Source of the DNA: Pantoea cypripedii
GTDB lineage: Bacteria > Pseudomonadota > Gammaproteobacteria > Enterobacterales > Enterobacteriaceae
DNA length: 64,000 nucleotides
Direction of reading: 5' to 3'
Assembly (NCBI RefSeq): GCF_011395035.1
Contig: NZ_CP024768.1
Span: 2,455,286-2,519,285 of the forward strand
Part shown: positions 1-7,880 of the stretch, in pieces
How positions within the stretch are numbered: the stretch's first letter is position 1
How the letters are laid out: each line of letters opens with the position of its first letter
The notes under the pieces: generated by a model
Databases searched by the model: none
What the model saw: the letters and a program-made list of their open reading frames with translations, nothing else
What the model was told of the DNA's origin: nothing
Position numbers and translations under genes: made by a program

Positions 1-712
1 CGGCGGCGACGATCACCAGCCAGGCGATACCGATGGACAGGCGTACCCCGGTCAACACGGCGGGCAACACCGCCGGAAACAGGATGCGGCGCATCACCGT
101 CCATTCAGACAGTTGCAGCACCCGCGCCACGTTGAGGTAATCCTGCGGGATGCGTTGCACCCCTTCGGCGGTGTTGATCACCATCGGCCAGATGGAGCAG
201 ATAAAAATGGTCCAGCTGGAGGCCGGTTCAGCACGCTGAAACAGCAGCAGGCCGATTGGCAGCCAGGCGAGCGGGCTGACCGGACGCAGCAGCGCGATGA
301 TCGGGTTGAACATGCGGGAGACAAAGGTGAAGCGACCGAGCAGAAAACCCGCCGGAATCCCCACCAGGGCAGCCAGGCCAAAGCCCACCGCCACACGTTG
401 CAACGACGCCAGCACGTTCCAGCCAATCCCCTGGTCATTTGGACCGTTGTTATAGAAAGGGTCGGCAAACAGGGTCAGCGCCGCCTGCCAGGTGGCGTAA
501 GGCGTGGGGAAGCCTTTGCTGGATAACGCGGCGATTTGCCACACCAGCAGCAACAACAGGATGCCGCAACCTGCCGGGATCAGCCGTTGCAGCAGTGGCC
601 TCAGCCAGGGCTGGCGTACACCGGATGCTCTGGTGACCTTGAGGGTGATCACCTGTGCCGTCGGAGCGGCGGCGCTGACCGGAGATTTCAGGGTGCGCAC
701 GTCAGATTTCAT
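1..712 (-). CDS. nasE: Nitrate ABC transporter permease (NasE/NrtB family), 3' end outside window
   Basis: Inner-membrane permease of an ATP-driven nitrate/nitrite importer. Reading the minus strand from the ATG at 712 gives an open frame of 237 codons that runs off the left edge, so the C-terminus is missing. It starts MKSDVRTLKSP, has a hydrophobic segment around residues 50-65 (GILLLLLVWQIAAL), and then the typical permease stretch around LGRFTFVSRMFNPIIALLRP and SPLAWLPIGLLLF, followed by TIFICSIWPMVINT and a region resembling the EAA loop (LPAVLTGVRLSIGIAW). It lies 17 bp downstream of the substrate-binding gene on the same strand, matching the nasF-nasE order of Klebsiella. The ATPase gene would be expected next, beyond the edge. 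Family assignment is by eye; naming it NasE rather than NrtB is a convention. Confidence 0.88.
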   Translation of the reverse strand, partial: MKSDVRTLKSPVSAAAPTAQVITLKVTRASGVRQPWLRPLLQRLIPAGCGILLLLLVWQIAALSSKGFPTPYATWQAALTLFADPFYNNGPNDQGIGWNVLASLQRVAVGFGLAALVGIPAGFLLGRFTFVSRMFNPIIALLRPVSPLAWLPIGLLLFQRAEPASSWTIFICSIWPMVINTAEGVQRIPQDYLNVARVLQLSEWTVMRRILFPAVLPAVLTGVRLSIGIAWLVIVAA

Positions 713-729
713 GGCAACTCCTCTTCCTG

Positions 730-1980
730 TTAATGGTGAATAGCGAAACTGGCGGCGTAAGCGGCAGGATTGCTGCCGTCCCACACTTTGCCGTCCATCA
801 GGGTGCTGCTGCGCATGACGCCAGTGGGCAGCGTGACGTTACCCACCGCAGCCGCAGCCTGTTTATAGATGTCGATACGGTTGATTTTTTGCGCCACAGC
901 GAGGTAATCCGGATCGCTTTTCAGCATTCCCCAGCGTTTCAGCTGCGTCAGGAACCACATGCCATCAGAAAGCCATGGGAAGCTGACTTCACCGTCGTGG
1001 AAGAACCGCATCGCATGCGCGTCCTGCCACTGCTGGCCCAGGCCGTTTTCGTAATGACCCAGCATGCGGCCTTCCAGGATTTCCGGTTTGGTATTGATCC
1101 AGGCGCGTCCCGCCAGGGTTTGTGCGGTTTCACGTCGGTTGTCATCGGACGCATCAATCCAGCGGGCGGCTTCCAGTACCGCAGCCGTGAGCGCCCGAGC
1201 GGTGTTGGGGTTTTCCGTGACCCACTGCGATCGCGTGGCGAGGATTTTTTCCGGGTGATCCGGCCAGATTTGCTGCGTCGTCGCGGCGGTGAAACCGATG
1301 TTGTCGCTGATGGCACGCTGGTTCCAGGGTTCGCCCACGCAGAAGCCGCTCATATTGCCGATCTTCATGTTCATCACCATTTGTGGCGGTGGCACCACCA
1401 CGGTACGCACATCCTCAATGGGATCGATCCCGGCATTCGCCAGCCAGTAATACAGCCACATGGCGTGGGTACTGGTGGGAAAGGTGTGAGCAAAGGTGTA
1501 AGTGCCTTTGGCGCTGCCCGCGATCAGGGTTTTCAGGCTGGCGGCATCGGTCACCTTCTGATCTTTCAGTTGATTCGCTAACGTGATCGCCTGGCCATTG
1601 TTGTTCAGCGTCATCAGGTTGGCCATATCGTGTTGCGGACCGGCCACCCCCAGTTGCAGGCCATAAATCATGCCGTATAACGCATGGGCCGCATCCAGCT
1701 CACCGGAAGTCAGTTTGTCGCGCACGGCCGCCCAGCTGGCTTCTTTACTGGGTTGCAGGCTGAGACCGTATTTTTTATCGAAGCCTTTCACCGCTGCCAT
1801 CACCACCGGCGCGCAGTCCGTCAACGGGATAAACCCCACCCGCACCGTACTTTTCTCCGGTGCATCACTGCCTGCTGCCCAGACGGCGTTGCGTAATCCA
1901 GGCAGCAGATAGCTACTGCCCACCACCGCACTGCTCAGCAAAAAATGACGACGGGAAATCGAAAACCGCGTTTTGCTCAT
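730..1980 (-). CDS. nasF: Nitrate ABC transporter substrate-binding protein (NasF/NrtA/CmpA family)
   Basis: Periplasmic nitrate/nitrite-binding protein that feeds the NasE permease. The start at 1980 gives 416 residues beginning MSKTRFSISRRHFLLSSAVV, a twin-arginine type signal peptide (SRRHFLL) ending near AVWAAG, as in other members of this family. The mature part opens with VRVGFIPLTDCAPVVMAAVKG and carries GEPWNQRAISDNIGF, both characteristic of NrtA/CmpA-like binding proteins. An in-frame extension to 2085 exists but would translate the transcription terminator hairpin of the leader, so the shorter start is preferred. The gene is first in a nitrate assimilation operon with a sigma-54 promoter about 135 bp upstream and a leader that appears controlled by NasR. 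Confidence 0.9.
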   Translation of the reverse strand: MSKTRFSISRRHFLLSSAVVGSSYLLPGLRNAVWAAGSDAPEKSTVRVGFIPLTDCAPVVMAAVKGFDKKYGLSLQPSKEASWAAVRDKLTSGELDAAHALYGMIYGLQLGVAGPQHDMANLMTLNNNGQAITLANQLKDQKVTDAASLKTLIAGSAKGTYTFAHTFPTSTHAMWLYYWLANAGIDPIEDVRTVVVPPPQMVMNMKIGNMSGFCVGEPWNQRAISDNIGFTAATTQQIWPDHPEKILATRSQWVTENPNTARALTAAVLEAARWIDASDDNRRETAQTLAGRAWINTKPEILEGRMLGHYENGLGQQWQDAHAMRFFHDGEVSFPWLSDGMWFLTQLKRWGMLKSDPDYLAVAQKINRIDIYKQAAAAVGNVTLPTGVMRSSTLMDGKVWDGSNPAAYAASFAIHH

Positions 1981-2004
1981 CCGCTTTACCCTGAAAAAAA
2001 GGAA

Positions 2005-2053
2005 TAAAAAAAGGCGTCCTCCCACATGCAATCGCACGGGGCCGGACGCCTTT
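2005..2053 (-). terminator. Intrinsic terminator in the nasF leader (antitermination target)
   Basis: On the minus strand, AAAGGCGTCC pairs with GGACGCCTTT across a loop of about 24 nt and is followed directly by a run of seven T residues. It lies between the sigma-54 promoter and the nasF start, so it would stop transcription of the operon by default. In Klebsiella the equivalent terminator is overcome by NasR when nitrate or nitrite is present. Confidence 0.85.
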
Positions 2054-2067
2054 ATCCAAAGCACTCG

Positions 2068-2087
2068 TTCTGCCGCCGTTGGCAAAA
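2068..2087 (-). promoter_or_regulatory. Candidate NasR (ANTAR) RNA-binding hairpin with hexaloop
   Basis: The minus strand shows a seven-pair stem TTTTGCC / GGCAGAA (one G-U pair) closing a six-base loop AACGGC. ANTAR proteins are known to bind paired hairpins with six-base loops having A at position 1 and G at position 4, which this loop has. A second small hairpin follows (GCTTT / AAGGC, loop GGATA), using the 5' arm of the terminator stem and so excluding terminator formation; its loop does not fit the consensus. The role is inferred from position and from the neighbouring nasR gene. Confidence 0.6.
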
Positions 2088-2113
2088 CAAATGCGTAATG
2101 TCATTCAGGTTAT

Positions 2114-2130
2114 TGCAAAGGCTGTGCCAG
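2114..2130 (-). promoter_or_regulatory. Sigma-54 (RpoN) promoter of the nas operon
   Basis: The minus strand reads CTGGCAC, five bases, then TTGCA, an essentially perfect -24/-12 element (TGGCAC-N5-TTGCW). The predicted start near 2104 would give a leader of about 125 nt containing the hexaloop hairpin and the terminator before nasF. Sigma-54 control agrees with nitrogen-regulated nitrate assimilation. Confidence 0.85.
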
Positions 2131-2191
2131 GAAGGTGAAGGGCGATATTTCAGGCAGTTAACCCGCTAAGCCTTTTTTTCGTTCTGCGCTG

Positions 2192-2230
2192 CGCACTGCG
2201 TTGACGCAAAATACGCACATTGTTTGTGCA
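2192..2230 (-). promoter_or_regulatory. Candidate NtrC enhancer sites upstream of the nas promoter
   Basis: At 2214-2230 the minus strand reads TGCAC, seven bases, GTGCG, one mismatch from the NtrC dyad TGCAC-N7-GTGCA. A weaker second copy (TGCGT, seven bases, GTGCG) lies at 2192-2208. Both sit roughly 90-125 bp upstream of the predicted sigma-54 start, a normal distance for NtrC enhancers, just past the nasR stop codon. Confidence 0.6.
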
Positions 2231-2245
2231 GCTAACTCTAACGGG

Positions 2246-3466
2246 TTATGCCTTTAACGTGGCGGCCACCGCGAGGATCGCCTGGGCGATTTCAAGGATG
2301 CGTTTGTTCTGGTTCATGGCACTTTTGCGCAGCGTCTGCCACGCGTCCTGTTCACTGTAGCCATGCTGTTGCATCAACCAGCCCTTAGCCTGATCGATGA
2401 TTTTACGCTCATCCAGCGAGGCACGCATGCTGGCCAGTTCATCGGCCTGCATTTGTAAACGCTGCGCCTGCTCACGGATGAGCGACAGCACCGAACGACC
2501 CAACTGTGGAGCCAGACCATTGCTATCCAGCGTGACATCCTGGCCGGCCAGCCAATTGGCTCCCGCCACATATAAGGTGAACCCCGCTTCATCGGCCAGC
2601 GCGGGTGTGTGGCTATCGTGCTGCTCGCTGGCGGCGATGGCTCGTCGGCAGCAACGCATTAACGTGGCGCTCAGGCCATCTTCCACCTGTTTCATGTCAT
2701 CCAGTCGCGCGGTGAGCAGCCGGAACCAGTGCAGTACGCCATTCTCGCCACAATGCGCGCCGGTGCAGGCGATACGCCGCAAACGCTCAATGTCGCTGCC
2801 CGCATCAGCCATCGCGCGCCAGCGTTGCAGATTGCCCGCATCGGCGAACTGGCTGAAGGTGGCGAAGCTTTGCTCCTGTGCTTCAATCAGCGCCTGCAAC
2901 CGCTGCCGCTGCTGGTCGGTAAAATGCCCGGCGGCAAAACCCGCTGAACCGGTGGCGCGTTCCTGCCCGGCCAGCTCTTTTCCCTGCATAAAACTGAACA
3001 GCGCGATCAACGCACGAGAAATATCCGGTTCGCTGGCGGTATCCGCCGCTTCAAACACCAGATTGAGTAAGGTGCGGATAATGTGGTTGAACGCATCCAT
3101 GGCCTGCGCATGCGCCAACTGCTGGCTCTGTACCTGCAACCGTAGTGCGGGCAACCCCTCCAGCGCCTGTAAACCCGCCGCGATAAGCAGGCAGAAACGG
3201 CTATAACCGGGTTGCGCATCTGCGGGTGGCAGCACGGCGAGCATTTGCTGTTGACCGCGCCGCACATCCAACGCGCGGGCTTCCAGCTCATCACCAAATA
3301 AACGCCCTGCGGAGCATAACCAGATGTTGCTGACGCCCCTCTCACGTTGCAACAGATGAATTAACTCACTGATTGCAGTGATCAATTCACCGGTATGCAG
3401 CAACCGTTGCAGGCTGGCAATCTCGCTCGCCCGGCTGGCCTGCAAATAATCCACAGCCTGAGTCAT
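2246..3466 (-). CDS. nasR: NasR-type nitrate- and nitrite-responsive transcription antiterminator (NIT-ANTAR)
   Basis: Soluble RNA-binding regulator. The start at 3466 (MTQAVDYLQASRA) has a GGAG ribosome-binding site and gives 406 residues; the 15-residue extension upstream lacks one. The first two thirds fit a NIT nitrate-sensing domain (LIHLLQRERGVSNIWLCSAG near the start is typical). The last 80 residues form an ANTAR domain: a coiled coil (QMQADELASMRASLDERK) leading into IIDQAKGWLMQQHGYSEQDA and a terminal LRKSAMNQNKRILEIAQ helix. It precedes nasF in the same direction, and the nasF leader contains a hexaloop hairpin and terminator of the sort NasR acts on in Klebsiella. No strong terminator is visible between nasR and the nasF promoter. 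Confidence 0.92.
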   Translation of the reverse strand: MTQAVDYLQASRASEIASLQRLLHTGELITAISELIHLLQRERGVSNIWLCSAGRLFGDELEARALDVRRGQQQMLAVLPPADAQPGYSRFCLLIAAGLQALEGLPALRLQVQSQQLAHAQAMDAFNHIIRTLLNLVFEAADTASEPDISRALIALFSFMQGKELAGQERATGSAGFAAGHFTDQQRQRLQALIEAQEQSFATFSQFADAGNLQRWRAMADAGSDIERLRRIACTGAHCGENGVLHWFRLLTARLDDMKQVEDGLSATLMRCCRRAIAASEQHDSHTPALADEAGFTLYVAGANWLAGQDVTLDSNGLAPQLGRSVLSLIREQAQRLQMQADELASMRASLDERKIIDQAKGWLMQQHGYSEQDAWQTLRKSAMNQNKRILEIAQAILAVAATLKA

Positions 3467-3961
3467 CGCATTCTCCTGGCAAATAACCTTTTCGACTAAA
3501 AGACTTAGCAAAAGCCATGCCGGAACTGAAGTTGCAACGGGCCGAATCAGGGGCGGATATTCTGAAAGTCAGAAATTTGTTTACTGCCGCAATCTTTTTT
3601 TATATCAGAAAATAGATTAATCTTATTTACCGTTTATTTTTGGCCCTGACAGACATCAAAAGCGCTTACGCAGGCCTGAGCGCCGAATCGCATTAAATAA
3701 GTTAAATTGGCTTAACTATCCCCATGCGCACAGTTTTTTTATCACCCAACGATCGTCCCGTTTTCCCCGTTAGCACGGGATTTCATACGGTGCAATGGTT
3801 TGAATTCTCAAAAGTCTTAGGTAGACTGACGGGAGCACTATCTTTCTGTAATCTGTCTGTTTTTTTGATGGCTTTCTCACTGCATAATCCGGCCCCCTGC
3901 GCCCGTTAACCGGCACTCAGGACACCCCATTATGTAGTTAATCTGATGAAATTTGAGGATC
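3467..3961. other. Intergenic region upstream of nasR and of the type VI related operon
   Basis: About 495 bp separate the divergent nasR and SH3-like lipoprotein genes. It is rich in A+T (runs of T near 3595-3640 and 3735-3740) and must hold the promoters of both transcription units. A 61-codon frame at 3724-3909 has no visible ribosome-binding site and its product resembles nothing I know, so I do not call it. CATAAT at 3881-3886 could be a -10 element, but no well-spaced -35 goes with it. Confidence 0.5.
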
Positions 3962-4453
3962 ATGGTGAATAAGAGTCTTGTGCTAACACTGCTGGCGGTG
4001 CTCACTCTGGCGAGTTGTAAAGCGCCACCGCCGCCAGTCACAGATGACACCCTGGTAACCAGCGAAGTCAATGGGGTTAAACTGGTTCATCGTCATGCGG
4101 TGGCAGCACCTGGCGAGTTCACGCCAGTCAACGAGAGCTTTCGTGCCTTATATGGCGCGTCCATCATGACCACACCCGACTATAGCGGCAAAGTGGTGCG
4201 TTATCTGGAAACCGGTAAAACCTTTGAAGTTTTAGGCCGGGTTGAGCACAGCTGGCTGGCGATTGCGGATGAAGCGCAGGGTCAGTTAATTGGCTACGTG
4301 CCGCCAAAAGCGGGCGTCGAGAGCAGCCGTTATGATGCCACCGTGCGCAGTGACCGTCCCCGTCCCCGCCGCAGCAAACAGGTCTGTGTAGACGTGGGGG
4401 GTGCCAGCAAGGCATGCCGCACCAACGATACCGCGACCTGGATCTTAGACTGA
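3962..4453 (+). CDS. SH3-like outer-membrane lipoprotein of the type VI related operon
   Basis: Small lipoprotein, 163 residues from the ATG at 3962, which follows a GAGG site; an ATG in another frame-compatible position upstream adds three residues. The signal peptide MVNKSLVLTLLAVLTLASC ends in a lipobox (LASC), so a lipidated Cys19 is expected. Residue 20 is Lys, not Asp, which favours the outer membrane. A Pro-rich linker (KAPPPPVTD) leads to a domain with ALYGASIMTTPDYSGKVVRYL and GKTFEVLGRVEHSWLAIA, resembling bacterial SH3 repeats, then a basic tail with two cysteines (KQVCVDVGGASKACR). It occupies the place that the lipoprotein TssJ usually has next to tssL/tssM, but I see no TssJ motif. 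Its role in anchoring the complex is inference. Confidence 0.7.
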   Translation: MVNKSLVLTLLAVLTLASCKAPPPPVTDDTLVTSEVNGVKLVHRHAVAAPGEFTPVNESFRALYGASIMTTPDYSGKVVRYLETGKTFEVLGRVEHSWLAIADEAQGQLIGYVPPKAGVESSRYDATVRSDRPRPRRSKQVCVDVGGASKACRTNDTATWILD

Positions 4454-4538
4454 CCATGAAATCCGGCGCATATTGCTCGCAGAAGGCTGACTCTCTGCGA
4501 GCAGAGAGTTTCACTATTGCCTGGAAGAACACGATTTA

Positions 4539-5753
4539 ATGACTCAGGACGCTCCTGCACGTGATGCGAACGTCGCGGGCAATGATAACCTTTTATTGAC
4601 TGCCGCAGCCCCAATCCTCAATGCCGTCGTTCAGATTCGGCAGGCTGCTACGCATGACGATCCCGCCGGTTTGCGTCAGTTACTTATCGATGAAGTCCGT
4701 CAGTTCGAACACCGCTGTAAACAAGCCGGTTTGCCGTTTGAGATGATCATTGGCGCGCGCTATTGCCTGTGCAGCCTGTTGGATGAAGCCGCCGCGCAAA
4801 CTCCATGGGGCACCCGTGGCGTCTGGTCCGGTAACGGGATGCTGGTCACTTTCCATAATGAAAGCTGGGGCGGCGACAAGGTCTTTCAACTGTTGTCGCG
4901 CATTTCGCAAAGCCCGGAACAACATCTGTGGTTGCTGGAAGTGATTCATTATTGTCTGCTGCTGGGCTACGAAGGTCGCTATCGCGGCAGTGAAAATGGT
5001 CCGGCGCAATGCGAAATCATTCGTAAGCGTCTGGCACATTTGATTGCCGAAACCCGTCCGGATAACGCTGCCGCGATGACACGCCTGGTGGAAGTTCATC
5101 CGCTGGTGAGCAGTTTATCCCGTCCGATGGTGCCGCTGTGGGCCTGTGTCACGCTGGCTACCATGGTCGCCTGCCTCATCTACAGCGGCCTGAACTGGCG
5201 TCTGGGCAATGCCGCAGAACCTCTGTTACGTGCCATCTACCAAACTCCGCTACCGCAGATTACGCCGGGACGCCGCCCCACATCCCCTCAGGCGCTGCTT
5301 GACCTGCATCAGCGTCTTAATGATGTGATCGCGGCCGGGCAGTTAGAAGTCAGTGATGGTGCATTTGGTAGCAAGGTGATCATCCCAGCCGATAAGCTGT
5401 TTGCCGCAGATGGCACAGTCGTCAATCAGGTGGGACGCGCTCTGCTGGCACACGTCGCCAGTGCGATGAAATCAGTAAAGGGCACGGTGCTGGTCTCGGT
5501 GTATACCGATGACGGTGCGGTGGATGGACGCTTCGTCTCCAGCTATGAATTCTCCTTTGCGCGCGCGCGAGCCGTGGCGCAGTTGCTCAATCCGCAGCTG
5601 GCTGAAGGGCACAACGTGAAAGCCGAAGGACGTGGCGACAGTAATCCTCTGCTGCCCAACGACAGCAATGAAAACCGCGCCCGCAACCGCCGGGTGGAAA
5701 TCACCCTGTTCGCGGCACCGGAAACCCTCAGCAATCACCAGGGAGGCCAGTGA
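4539..5753 (+). CDS. tssL: TssL (DotU/ImpK) with C-terminal OmpA-like peptidoglycan-binding domain
   Basis: Inner-membrane component of the type VI secretion membrane complex, 404 residues. Residues 25-195 are the cytoplasmic DotU domain, with RYCLCSLLDEAAAQTPWG and LLGYEGRYRG as recognisable signatures. A single membrane segment (WACVTLATMVACLIYSGL, about 200-218) is followed by an OmpA-like periplasmic domain (about 280-400) with the closing NENRARNRRVEI motif that contacts peptidoglycan. Such fused TssL forms are known. It overlaps the next gene (TGATG), so the two are translationally coupled. It is preceded by an SH3-like lipoprotein and followed by tssM, a membrane-complex arrangement, although none of the contractile apparatus is encoded nearby. 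Confidence 0.9.
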   Translation: MTQDAPARDANVAGNDNLLLTAAAPILNAVVQIRQAATHDDPAGLRQLLIDEVRQFEHRCKQAGLPFEMIIGARYCLCSLLDEAAAQTPWGTRGVWSGNGMLVTFHNESWGGDKVFQLLSRISQSPEQHLWLLEVIHYCLLLGYEGRYRGSENGPAQCEIIRKRLAHLIAETRPDNAAAMTRLVEVHPLVSSLSRPMVPLWACVTLATMVACLIYSGLNWRLGNAAEPLLRAIYQTPLPQITPGRRPTSPQALLDLHQRLNDVIAAGQLEVSDGAFGSKVIIPADKLFAADGTVVNQVGRALLAHVASAMKSVKGTVLVSVYTDDGAVDGRFVSSYEFSFARARAVAQLLNPQLAEGHNVKAEGRGDSNPLLPNDSNENRARNRRVEITLFAAPETLSNHQGGQ

Positions 5754-7867
5754 TGCGCACATCACTTCAGCATTTATTGACCCACCGACTGTTGTGGAGC
5801 TTTATCGGCGTCAGCGCGCTAAGTTGCGTATTGTGGATACTCGGCCCGCTGTGGAGCTGGGGTGATACCCGACCACTCGAACCGGTATGGCCACGCCAAC
5901 TGGTGGTGGGTCTCCTCTATTTTTTCTGGGTTCTGTTCCAGTTTATCCCGGCAATCTGGCGCGCGTGGTTTAACAGCAAACTCCTCACTCGCCTGCAACA
6001 GGTCAACAGTGAAGAGTTAACCGATCGCCAGACAACCGAAACACTGCTCACCCAACGTTTCAGCGAAGCGGCACAGCGCCTGAAGCGGACCCAGTTTGGT
6101 CGACGTCCGCAGCAAAGCTTGTTGGCCCGTTTTCAGAGCCACTATCTCTATCAGTTGCCCTGGTATGTGATCATTGGTGCACCCGGTGCCGGTAAAACGA
6201 CCGCCCTGCTCAATGCCGGGCTGGATTTCCCCCTCACCGATAGCCTCGGCAACGCGGCAATTCGAGGTGTCGGTGGAACACGCCATTGCGACTGGTGGTT
6301 TACCGACAGCGCAGTGTTGATCGATACCGCCGGTCGTTATGCATTGCAGGAAAGTCAGCGCGCACGCGACGCCAGCGAATGGCAAAACTTTATCCATTTG
6401 CTAAAACGCTATCGCACCCGCCAGCCGATTAACGGTGTCATCATTACCATCAGCGTGGCCGACCTGCTCACCGATTCAGCCGAAGCACGCCATGCCCAGG
6501 CAACGGCCCTACGGCAGCGTATGGTCGAACTGCATCAGCAAACTGGCATTCATTTCCCGGTGTATGTGATGGTGACGAAAACCGATCTGCTGAAAGGTTT
6601 TCTCAGCTTTTACGGGGCGCTGACTAAGCAACAGCGCGATGCCATCTGGGGTTTCACCTTCCCCTGGGATCCGGGCAAACCCCACAAGGATAGCTGGCAT
6701 CGTAGCTTCAATCAGCATTTCCACCTGCTTGAACAGCGCCTGCAACAGCAGCTGGCAGGCGTGATGGCGCAGGATCGCGACCTGACACAACGCGCCGACA
6801 GTTTCCTCTTCCCGCAGGAATTCAGCTCTCTGCGTCCGCTGCTGAGCGAATATCTCGATGTGGTGTTTTCCGGCCATCAGGATACGGTGGCCAGGTCCGC
6901 GCGCGGGTTGTTTTTTACCAGCGGCACCCAGGAAGGCCTCCCTTTTGACCGCATCATGGGCGAGTTGAACCGTAAATTACAGCTGCCGCTGGCTGGACAG
7001 CACACCATTGCCGCCTGGGATAGCGTCAATCGCAGCAGCCCGATTCCCGGTACCAAAGGACAAAGCTTTTTTATTCGTAATCTGCTGAGTGATTTGGTGT
7101 TTCGTGAAAGCGGACTGGCCGGGAGTAACCGGCATTGGGAGTATCGCAACCGGCTGTTTCACTGGATTGGCTACGGTGCCCTGACGGGTGCCCTGCTGCT
7201 GCTTTCCTGTCTGTGGCTGGCAAGTTACCTCCAGAATCAGCGCTATCTCGACCAGGTCGCCGCGCGCATCGCGCCTATTACCCGCCAGAGCCAGCAGGTG
7301 ATTCATCAGCCCGCTGATAATATTTTTGATCTGCTACCCTTCTTAAATAACCTGGTTAAATTGCCGCTTTCGGATCGCTTTTCCCTCGACAATCCTCCGC
7401 TTACCATGCGTGTCGGTTTGTATCGCGGTAATCAGGTGAGTGACGCGGCATGGGTGCTTTATCAAAACGCCCTTAAGTCTTTATTGTTGCCCCGCGTGGC
7501 ACAGCAAATTACCAATCTGCTGCGCGACGATCCCGGTACCGACAATGAATACAGCCGCAACGCCTTGCGGGCCTATCAGATGTTGTATCAGCCTCGCAAT
7601 TATGACGGTGAGTTTCTGCGCGGCTGGTTGATGCAAAATCTGCAACGTTCCCTGCCAGCCAATGTCAGCGCTCGTGATTTACAACAACTGGACTGGCATC
7701 TCAGCCAACTGCTGGATCAGCAAATTCAGTCTTCGCCTTATGCCAGTGACAATGCGTTGATGATGCGTAAGCTTGCGGAAAATCTGAAAAATGCGGGTCA
7801 GAACGGCAATACGCTGACGCTCGCGCCGTTAAAGGCGACACAGCGATTGACCGGACGCAGTGAGTAA
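5753..7867 (+). CDS. tssM: Short TssM (IcmF) inner-membrane ATPase-like protein
   Basis: TssM/IcmF component of the type VI membrane complex. The ATG at 5753 overlaps the tssL stop (TGATG) and has GGGAGG six bases upstream; 704 residues. Two membrane helices lie at about 12-35 and 49-69. A P-loop GAPGAGKTT sits near residue 142 and a Walker-B-like VLIDTAGRY near 188-196, then the IcmF-related region, and a third membrane helix at about 470-493 (ALTGALLLLSCLWLASYL). Full TssM proteins have about 1100-1200 residues; this one ends some 210 residues after the third helix and so lacks most of the periplasmic part that meets TssJ. The frame ends cleanly before tagF, with no sign of a frameshift remnant, so it looks like a stable short form. 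Confidence 0.88.
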   Translation: MRTSLQHLLTHRLLWSFIGVSALSCVLWILGPLWSWGDTRPLEPVWPRQLVVGLLYFFWVLFQFIPAIWRAWFNSKLLTRLQQVNSEELTDRQTTETLLTQRFSEAAQRLKRTQFGRRPQQSLLARFQSHYLYQLPWYVIIGAPGAGKTTALLNAGLDFPLTDSLGNAAIRGVGGTRHCDWWFTDSAVLIDTAGRYALQESQRARDASEWQNFIHLLKRYRTRQPINGVIITISVADLLTDSAEARHAQATALRQRMVELHQQTGIHFPVYVMVTKTDLLKGFLSFYGALTKQQRDAIWGFTFPWDPGKPHKDSWHRSFNQHFHLLEQRLQQQLAGVMAQDRDLTQRADSFLFPQEFSSLRPLLSEYLDVVFSGHQDTVARSARGLFFTSGTQEGLPFDRIMGELNRKLQLPLAGQHTIAAWDSVNRSSPIPGTKGQSFFIRNLLSDLVFRESGLAGSNRHWEYRNRLFHWIGYGALTGALLLLSCLWLASYLQNQRYLDQVAARIAPITRQSQQVIHQPADNIFDLLPFLNNLVKLPLSDRFSLDNPPLTMRVGLYRGNQVSDAAWVLYQNALKSLLLPRVAQQITNLLRDDPGTDNEYSRNALRAYQMLYQPRNYDGEFLRGWLMQNLQRSLPANVSARDLQQLDWHLSQLLDQQIQSSPYASDNALMMRKLAENLKNAGQNGNTLTLAPLKATQRLTGRSE

Positions 7868-7880
7868 TGGTGAGGTAACG

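Noticed and set aside
3724..3909. 61-codon open frame upstream of the SH3-like lipoprotein
   Set aside because: No ribosome-binding site and no recognisable protein; it lies where promoters are expected.
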